A stretch of DNA of 37,532 bases from an uncultured Eubacteriales bacterium (lineage in GTDB: Bacteria > Bacillota > Clostridia > Oscillospirales > Oscillospiraceae), in NCBI GenBank assembly GCA_900553805.1, contig USEU01000012.1, positions 1 to 37,532 on the forward strand, read 5' to 3'. How positions within the stretch are numbered: position 1 is the first letter of the stretch; each line of letters begins with the position of its first letter. The position numbers were made by a program, and so were the translations under genes. Below, one piece after another: positions 32,205 to 37,532 of this stretch. Under the pieces are notes generated by a model. The model was given only the letters and a program-made list of their open reading frames with translations, was not told the origin of the DNA and did no database searches.

Positions 32205-33574
32205 CCTATGAGCTGAAAAAGAAGCCGGGGGTACCCCTGTATGAGGCGCTTTACCGCTGCATCCGGCAGGATATCCTGTCCGGCAATCTGAAGCCCGGAG
32301 AAAAGCTCCCCTCCAAGCGGGCGCTGGCGGCCCACCTGGAGCTGGGGAAGATCACGGTGGAGGCCGCCTATGCCCAGCTGCTCTCCGAGGGCTATATCCG
32401 CTCCCGGGAGAAGGTGGGCTTTTTTGTGGAGGCCATCGAGCGTCCGCCCCAGGCCCCACCGCCCCCGCCCCGGGCGCAGTGCACAGAAGCGCCGCCTTTG
32501 CTGGACTTGACCGCCAACGGCACCGGGCATTTCCCCTTCTCCGTGTGGAGCAAATTGCAGCGGGAGGTCATTCTGGATTACGGCCGCGCCCTGCTGCTGC
32601 CCCTGCCCAGCCAGGGCATCCCGGAGCTGCGCGAGGCCATTGCCGCCCACCTGTCCGCCTTCCGGGGCATGACCGTCCAGGCGGACAACATCCTGGTGGG
32701 CGCGGGGACGGATTTCCTGTATAATCTGCTGATCCAGCTGCTGGGGCGGGATCGGACCTATGCCGTGGAGGAGCCGGGATACGGGAAGATCCGCCAGATC
32801 TACGCCGCCGGCGGGGTGCGCTGCATCAGCGCCCCCATGGACGAGCAGGGGGTGATCCCCCGCGCGCTGGCCGGGGCGCAGGTGCTGCACATCTCCCCGT
32901 CCCACCATTTCCCCACGGGGCTGGTCACGCCCCTGGGCCGCCGCCAGGAGCTGCTGAGCTGGGTGGGGACGGAAAACTGGGTGATCGAGGACGACTACGA
33001 TTCCGAGTTCCGCTTTGCCAGCCATCCCCTGCCCGCCCTGCAAAGCCTGCGGCCGGAGCGGGTGATCTACATCAATTCCTTCTCCAAGAGCCTGGCCCCC
33101 TCCATCCGCATCAGCTACATGGTGCTGCCCCCCGCGCTGATGGAGAAATTCCGGCGGGAGCTGGGATTCTATGGCTGCACCGTGCCCAGCTTTGAGCAGT
33201 ATACCCTGGCCCGGTTCCTCAGCCGGGGCCATTTCGAAAAGCACATCAACCGCATGCGCCGCTTCTACCAGCACCGGCGCAACCAGGTGATCCAGGCCCT
33301 GTCCGCCTGCGCGGCGGCGGATAAGCTCACCATCTGGGAGCAGGACGCGGGGCTGCACTTCCTGCTGCATGTGGACACCGCCTGGTCCGACGCCCGGCTC
33401 ACCGCCTGGCTCCAGGGCCTGGGCATCCGGGTCCAGCCCCTCAGCGCCTTCTATCACGACCGCGCGCCCGGCGACCTGCACGACCTGGTGGTCAATTACT
33501 CCGGCATCACCGACGAGCAGCTGACCCAGGCGCTGGACCGCCTGAACGAGGCCTGCCGGGAAAATTTGGACTGA
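32198..33574 (+). CDS. MocR/PdxR-family regulator (GntR HTH fused to aminotransferase)
   Basis: 458 residues. An N-terminal GntR winged helix (about 12-80: PLYEALYRCIRQDILSG, LPSKRALAAHLELGKITVEAAYAQL) is fused to a fold-type I aminotransferase domain. Lys297 in FSKSLAPSIR is the PLP-binding lysine, with EDDYDSEF upstream. Proteins of this kind act as PLP-sensing transcription factors, often for vitamin B6 or GABA genes. No pyridoxal synthase genes are beside it, so its target is unknown. The ATG at 32198 lies inside the mrnC end, so translation is coupled. Confidence 0.9.
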   Translation: MLTYELKKKPGVPLYEALYRCIRQDILSGNLKPGEKLPSKRALAAHLELGKITVEAAYAQLLSEGYIRSREKVGFFVEAIERPPQAPPPPPRAQCTEAPPLLDLTANGTGHFPFSVWSKLQREVILDYGRALLLPLPSQGIPELREAIAAHLSAFRGMTVQADNILVGAGTDFLYNLLIQLLGRDRTYAVEEPGYGKIRQIYAAGGVRCISAPMDEQGVIPRALAGAQVLHISPSHHFPTGLVTPLGRRQELLSWVGTENWVIEDDYDSEFRFASHPLPALQSLRPERVIYINSFSKSLAPSIRISYMVLPPALMEKFRRELGFYGCTVPSFEQYTLARFLSRGHFEKHINRMRRFYQHRRNQVIQALSACAAADKLTIWEQDAGLHFLLHVDTAWSDARLTAWLQGLGIRVQPLSAFYHDRAPGDLHDLVVNYSGITDEQLTQALDRLNEACRENLD

Positions 33575-33581
33575 TTCCTCC

Positions 33582-33610
33582 TTGCATTCTATCCCCGTTC
33601 CCTTTATAAT
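33582..33610 (+). promoter_or_regulatory. Promoter of ADP-ribosylglycohydrolase-like pair
   Basis: TTGCAT (33582-33587) and TATAAT (33605-33610) are 17 bp apart, starting 7 bases after the MocR stop. AAGGAGG lies before the ATG at 33642. Confidence 0.8.
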
Positions 33611-33641
33611 GGATGAAAACGGAAGCGAAGGAGGCGGGGGT

Positions 33642-34742
33642 ATGCATTTGAGTCAGGCGGCCTTCCGGGGATGCCTGCTGGGCATGGCCGTGGGCGATGC
33701 CATGGGCTACCCGGTGGATTCCCTGAGCCTGGGGGACATCCGGGAGAACTACGGCCCCAACGGTCTGCTGGGCTACGACATGGCCAACGGCTACGCGGAG
33801 GTGACCTCCTATACCCAGCTGGCCGCCTTCACCTGCAACGGCCTCCTGATCGCCCTGACCCGGGGCCAGATGATGGGGCGGATGGCCCCGCTGGTGAAAT
33901 ACGTGGGCCTTTCCAGCCGGGAATGGATGGCCTCCCAGCGGCCCTGGGGGCGGCGGGAGCGCACCTTCTGCTGGCTGCTGAACCGGCCGGATATCTGCCG
34001 CCGCTACTGCATGGATACCCGCATGCTGGATACCCTGAGCCAGGAGACCCTGGGCACCCTGGAGGCCCCGGTGAACAATTTCGTCACCCCCGGCAGCCTG
34101 ACCACCGCCATCGGCGTGGGGCTGTTTCACCACCCGGACCGCATGCGGCAGGCCGAGCTGGACCGGCTGGGGGCGGAGACCGTGGCGCTGACCCACGGCG
34201 GGGCAATGGCCTTTCTGGCCGGCGCGGCGCTGGCCCATATGATCAGCCGCAGCCTGTGGGCACCCCAGCTTTCCATGAAGCAGCTGGCTGGGGAGACCGC
34301 TGCCGCCATCAGCGCCCAGTTCGGTCATCAGTATCCCCAGTGCGCCGAGCTGACGACGCTGCTGCGGCTGGCGGCGGCCATGTCCGCCGACCCCAGCCTG
34401 GCCACCTGGGACGTGATGGAAAAGCTCCACTGCTCCAGCGCCGCCCAGGTGCTGGCAGGCGCGGTATACGCCTGCATTGCCGGGGGGGAGGAATTCGATT
34501 CCTCCATGATCATCGCCGTCAACCACTCCGGCCGCAGCGCCGCCGTGGGCGCGGTGACCGGGGCGCTGCTGGGCCTGCGCCAGGGTGAGATCGCCCTGCC
34601 GGATTTCTACACCGAATGTCTGGAGCCCACCGACACCCTCCGTGAGCTGGCCGATGACCTGTGGAGCGGCTGCCCCATGGAGCAGGGCAACCGCCTCTTC
34701 GACGCCGACTGGGACCACAAGTACATCCACGGCGGCAAATAA
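33642..34742 (+). CDS. ADP-ribosylglycohydrolase homologue, probably inactive
   Basis: 366 residues, DraG/ARH fold throughout: GCLLGMAVGDAMGYPVD (11-26), LTHGGAMAFLAGAALAHMI and the C-terminal VNHSGRSAAVGAVTGALLG. Active members bind two Mg ions through a TDDT motif and a C-terminal GGDTDT motif. Here the first reads TSYT (55-58) and the second SGRSAA (296-301). All these metal-binding Asp residues are missing, although Asp19 remains. It probably cannot hydrolyse ADP-ribose bonds and may bind a ligand instead. The start at 33642 follows AAGGAGG. The next gene is 12 bases away in the same operon. Confidence 0.83.
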   Translation: MHLSQAAFRGCLLGMAVGDAMGYPVDSLSLGDIRENYGPNGLLGYDMANGYAEVTSYTQLAAFTCNGLLIALTRGQMMGRMAPLVKYVGLSSREWMASQRPWGRRERTFCWLLNRPDICRRYCMDTRMLDTLSQETLGTLEAPVNNFVTPGSLTTAIGVGLFHHPDRMRQAELDRLGAETVALTHGGAMAFLAGAALAHMISRSLWAPQLSMKQLAGETAAAISAQFGHQYPQCAELTTLLRLAAAMSADPSLATWDVMEKLHCSSAAQVLAGAVYACIAGGEEFDSSMIIAVNHSGRSAAVGAVTGALLGLRQGEIALPDFYTECLEPTDTLRELADDLWSGCPMEQGNRLFDADWDHKYIHGGK

Positions 34743-34754
34743 AAAGGAGAGAAT

Positions 34755-35390
34755 ATGGCATCCAGTATGATCCATCTGGCCGCGACGAAGTGCGCGGTGC
34801 AGACTCTCGCGGCCGGAGATTGGGACAGGCTCTGGCTCGGCTGTGTGCTCCCGGATGGGGCGGCGCACGGCAAGGGCCACCTGAAGCGGCTGCTCTGCGA
34901 GGGCTGCCGGAGGGCCTATGATCTGGAGGGCTTTCGCGGCCGATTCGGGGAGCAAATGGGGCAGGACGGCCTGTATCTGGGCTACTACCTCCACCTGATC
35001 CAGGATACCTTCTATCGGAAATTCATGTACGCGGAGCATGGCTGGGACCCCGGCGTACCGGGGAACCTGGACAAGCTGTATCACGACTATGCCGTCACCA
35101 ACCGCCATGTGGCGGAGCGCTTCGGCTTGCGCGCCGATATGCTGCGCCCCCTTTCCCTCGCCGGTGAGCCCATCACCCGGATCGATGATTTTGACGTGCC
35201 GGGCCTGGCGCGGGAGGTGCGCAGTCAGTTTGCCCCGGGGCAGGAGGAGGAAACCTTCTTCTTTTCGCGGGAAATGGCCGAGGAGCTTGTCCTGCGCTCC
35301 GCGGAGTTCTGCCGGACGGAGCTGGAAAACCTCCGCGCCCACCGCCCCGGCCTTGACAGCGCCCAGTGGAGCTGGGAAAGGCTGCTATGA
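34755..35390 (+). CDS. Zinc phospholipase C-like protein
   Basis: 211 residues, no signal peptide. The pattern SMIH (His7), LPDG (Asp34), His38 and His42, then GYYLHLIQD (His80, Asp84) fits the helical zinc-dependent phospholipase C/S1-P1 nuclease-like fold (PF00882). A true lipase role is not shown; such short cytoplasmic members are mostly uncharacterised. AAAAGGAGAG precedes the ATG. It is co-transcribed with the DraG-like gene, which may be its functional partner. An HD-type hydrolase is the alternative reading. Confidence 0.5.
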   Translation: MASSMIHLAATKCAVQTLAAGDWDRLWLGCVLPDGAAHGKGHLKRLLCEGCRRAYDLEGFRGRFGEQMGQDGLYLGYYLHLIQDTFYRKFMYAEHGWDPGVPGNLDKLYHDYAVTNRHVAERFGLRADMLRPLSLAGEPITRIDDFDVPGLAREVRSQFAPGQEEETFFFSREMAEELVLRSAEFCRTELENLRAHRPGLDSAQWSWERLL

Positions 35391-35398
35391 ACAAAGGA

Positions 35399-35424
35399 AC
35401 GCCCGGCTCTGGGGAGCCGGGCGT
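35399..35424. terminator. Hairpin between convergent PLC-like and tktB genes
   Basis: An 11-bp perfect stem (35399-35409 with 35414-35424) with a 4-base loop lies in the 52-base gap between the two stop codons. On the - strand it is followed by CCTTTGTT. Probably two-way. Confidence 0.75.
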
Positions 35425-35442
35425 CATGTATTTCGGTGCGGA

Positions 35443-36375
35443 TCAGAAGCGCTTTGCGACCTCGATGATGTGTTCCGCGCTCAGGCCGAATTGCTTCAGC
35501 AGGGCGGCGGCGGGGCCGGAGTGGCCAAATTCATCGTTGACGCCAATGCGCTTGACAGGGGTGGGCAGCTTCTCGCTGAGCAGGGAGCACACGGCCTCAC
35601 CCAGGCCGCCGATGATGTTGTGCTCCTCCACGGTGATGACCTTGCCGCACTTTTTGGCGGCGGAGAGCACCAGCTCCTCGTCCAGGGGCTTGATGGTGGC
35701 CATGTTGATGACCATGGCGTCGATGCCCTGCTCGGCCAGGGCCTTTCCGGCCTCAATGGCCTCGGGAACCATGATGCCGTTGGCAATGATGGCCACATCC
35801 TTGCCGTCGCGGAGCACCTCGCCCTTGCCGATCTCAAAGTGATAGCCCTCCTCGTGGAACACGGGGGTGGCGGCGCGGCCGAAGCGCATGTAGCAGGGGC
35901 CGACCATTTTATAGGCAGCCTTGACCATGGCTCTTGCCTCCACATCGTCGGCGGGGCACATCACGGTCATGCCGGGGATGGTGCGCATCAGGGCGAAATC
36001 CTCGCAGCACTGGTGGGAAGCGCCGTCCTCGCCCACAGAGATGCCGCCGTGGGTCGCGCCGATCTTCACGTTCAGGTGGGGGTAGCCGATGGTGTTGCGC
36101 ACCTGCTCATAGGCCCGCCCGGCGGCGAACATGGCGAAGGTAGCCGCGAAGGGCACCAGGCCCATGGTGGAAAGGCCGGCGGCCACATTGACCATATTGG
36201 CCTCCTGGATGCCGCAGTCGAAGAAGCGGTCGGGATGGGCCTTCTTAAAGATGCCGGTCTTGGTAGCGCCTGCCAGGTCGGCGTCCAGCACCACCACGTC
36301 GTCAAATTCGTCGCCCAGCTCCTTCAGCGCGTTGCCGTAGCTGTCGCGGGTTGCGATCTTCTTTACGTCTGCCAT
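35443..36375 (-). CDS. Transketolase, C-terminal subunit
   Basis: 310 residues covering the pyrimidine-binding and C-terminal domains. VVLDADLAGATKT opens the domain, and FFDCGIQEANMVNVAAGL contains the Glu that activates thiamine diphosphate. GATHGGISVGEDGASHQ matches the substrate loop. It pairs with the upstream N-terminal subunit, 3 bases away. Transketolase moves two-carbon units in the pentose phosphate pathway, here useful for xylose entry from the GH120 enzyme. Closely related split enzymes (1-deoxyxylulose-5-phosphate synthase-like, apulose transketolase) are possible but less likely. Confidence 0.93.
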   Translation of the reverse strand: MADVKKIATRDSYGNALKELGDEFDDVVVLDADLAGATKTGIFKKAHPDRFFDCGIQEANMVNVAAGLSTMGLVPFAATFAMFAAGRAYEQVRNTIGYPHLNVKIGATHGGISVGEDGASHQCCEDFALMRTIPGMTVMCPADDVEARAMVKAAYKMVGPCYMRFGRAATPVFHEEGYHFEIGKGEVLRDGKDVAIIANGIMVPEAIEAGKALAEQGIDAMVINMATIKPLDEELVLSAAKKCGKVITVEEHNIIGGLGEAVCSLLSEKLPTPVKRIGVNDEFGHSGPAAALLKQFGLSAEHIIEVAKRF

Positions 36376-36378
36376 GAT

Positions 36379-37230
36379 TCAGCCCTCCTCAATTGCCTTG
36401 CGGGCGGCGGCCAGCTCGGCCATTGCCTGTGCGTATTCCTCGTCGTTGGGCGCTTTGCCGTGCCACCCGGCCTGGTTTTCCATGTAGGAAACGCCCTTGC
36501 CCTTGGTGGTCTTCATCAGGATGGCGGTGGGCTTGCCGGTGCCGTGGTTGGCATGGAAGCGGGCCATGGCCTGCTCGATCTGCTCGAAATCATGACCGTC
36601 GATGGTAACAACGTCGCAGCCGAAGGCTTCGAACTTCTTGTCCACGGGAGCGGTGTTCATCACGTCGCAGGTACGGCCGTCGATCTGAAGGCCGTTCAGG
36701 TCCACGATGATGCACAGGTTATCCAGGTGATAGTGGGCGGCAAACATGGTGGCCTCCCAGATCTGGCCCTCGGCCAGCTCGCCGTCGCCCAGGACGGAGT
36801 AGACATTGATGTCCTTGCCCAGGAACTTGGCGCCCTTGGCCATACCGGCGGCGGCGGACAGGCCCTGGCCCAGGGAGCCGGTGGACATGTCGATGCCGGG
36901 GACGGTGTTCATGTTGGGGTGGCCCTGAAGGTAGCTGTCGATGTGCCGCAGGGTGGGCAGGTCCGCCACCGGGAAGAAGCCCCGGTTGGCCAGCGCGCTG
37001 TACAGGCCGGGGGCAGTGTGGCCCTTGGACAGGACGAAGCGGTCCCGGTCGGCCCACTTGGGATCCTTGGGGTCAACGCGCATTTCCTTGAAGTACAGAT
37101 AGGTAAACATATCCGCGGCGGACAGGCTGCCGCCGGGATGGCCGGATTTCGCGCCGTGGGTCGCGGTGACAATGCCCTCGCGTACCTTCACGGCCTCCAG
37201 CCGAAGCTGCTTGTTTTCTTGTGCTGTCAT
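36379..37230 (-). CDS. Transketolase, N-terminal subunit
   Basis: 283 residues carrying the diphosphate-binding domain. GAKSGHPGGSLSAADM contains the substrate-site His, and VLGDGELAEGQIWEA with DLNGLQ forms the thiamine diphosphate and Mg site. GAAGGAGGATTTT precedes the ATG at 37230; an upstream in-frame extension through repeat DNA is rejected. With the next gene it makes one complete transketolase, a split form common in Firmicutes. Confidence 0.94.
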   Translation of the reverse strand: MTAQENKQLRLEAVKVREGIVTATHGAKSGHPGGSLSAADMFTYLYFKEMRVDPKDPKWADRDRFVLSKGHTAPGLYSALANRGFFPVADLPTLRHIDSYLQGHPNMNTVPGIDMSTGSLGQGLSAAAGMAKGAKFLGKDINVYSVLGDGELAEGQIWEATMFAAHYHLDNLCIIVDLNGLQIDGRTCDVMNTAPVDKKFEAFGCDVVTIDGHDFEQIEQAMARFHANHGTGKPTAILMKTTKGKGVSYMENQAGWHGKAPNDEEYAQAMAELAAARKAIEEG

Positions 37231-37299
37231 TAAAATCCTCCTTCTTGATTCTTGGCACCCCCTCGGGGGGGGTAATCTTCTCAATCTAAGCCGCACCAA

Positions 37300-37532
37300 C
37301 TTGCTGCCCCCTCTGGGGGTGATGCGCCGCGCAGCGAATCGAGATAGCAATGATTGCCAGTGGCAATCATACCTCTGTTTTGTGCCGCGAAGCGGCAAAG
37401 GGGGTGTCGTTGGTATTTTTTGAGCTGTTACCAATCAACGGAGCACACCCCCTCTGCGACTCGCCAAGAGCCGCCTAGCGGCGGTTGCTCGCTTGCATGG
37501 CGCCTGCGCATCGCTAAGTCAGGCCGTTCGGC
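37300..37532. repeat. Interspersed foldable repeat, copy B, to window end
   Basis: It shares CTTGCTGCCCCCT and the exact 31-bp segment 37383-37413 with copy A at 26588. Between the two shared parts lies a longer, different middle (37321-37382) with a 9-bp perfect ATGATTGCC hairpin. ACACCCCCTC then follows as in copy A. Further GC-rich inverted repeats (GAGCCGCCTAGCGGCGG) reach the window edge. No gene is seen from 37231 to 37532. Confidence 0.75.

Noticed and set aside
35038..37233. 731-codon open frame opposite the transketolase genes
   Set aside because: Antisense shadow with no family resemblance and no ribosome site.

Overview
The window looks like chromosomal DNA from a high-GC gut Firmicute (class Clostridia), most likely an Oscillospiraceae member of the Faecalibacterium/Gemmiger/Subdoligranulum kind. 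That placement is inferred from strong AGGAGG ribosome sites, consensus TTGACA/TATAAT promoters, a two-subunit transketolase, mini-RNase III, a G5/3D-domain protein next to rsmA, and short interspersed repeats of a type I associate with that group. No rRNA, CRISPR array, prophage or complete insertion sequence is visible. The many long open frames opposite real genes are high-GC shadows and are omitted.

Layout. (1) 0.1-8.4 kb is an alpha-glucan locus: malQ and glgP on + converge on a - strand operon of binding protein, two permeases and a LacI regulator. No ATPase gene is present. Inverted copies of a MITE-like repeat lie at both ends of this locus (1-126 and 8541-8707). (2) 8.7-10.7 kb holds an intracellular GH120-type beta-xylosidase with an intact catalytic pair. 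(3) 10.9-16.9 kb holds a Na/Pi cotransporter with PhoU-like tail, a MalY/PatB C-S lyase translationally coupled to a GtrII-like membrane glycosyltransferase, then a two-gene unit of a gutted serine recombinase and a PspC protein. (4) 17.2-22.1 kb is a complete galactofuranose-type ABC importer (ytfQ-ytfR-ytfT-yjfF order) with visibly less GC-biased codon use. (5) 22.2-24.7 kb is a MotA/MotB-like (ZorA/ZorB-like) pair between a 21-bp perfect palindrome and a cluster of five hairpins. (6) 24.9-26.6 kb is marR-degV divergent from a stand-alone FakA C-terminal domain, sharing one palindromic operator.

(7) 26.9-29.6 kb holds yjjG, rsmA and a G5/3D protein on -, then tRNA-Gly(CCC) on +. (8) 29.8-35.4 kb holds ligA, mrnC and a MocR/PdxR-type regulator, then an ADP-ribosylglycohydrolase homologue lacking its metal-binding motifs next to a zinc phospholipase C-like protein. 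(9) 35.4-37.2 kb holds the two transketolase subunits, followed by repeat DNA to the window end.

The sugar modules fit together. MalQ and GlgP turn imported maltodextrins into glucose 1-phosphate, GH120 releases xylose from xylo-oligosaccharides, the ytf-type importer would bring in galactofuranose, and transketolase takes up the pentose phosphates. The strongest candidates for something undescribed are the recombinase-derived DNA-binding protein with the inverted repeats at its promoter, the partnerless MotAB/ZorAB-like pair with its hairpin-rich flanks, and the apparent ADP-ribosylglycohydrolase pseudoenzyme.
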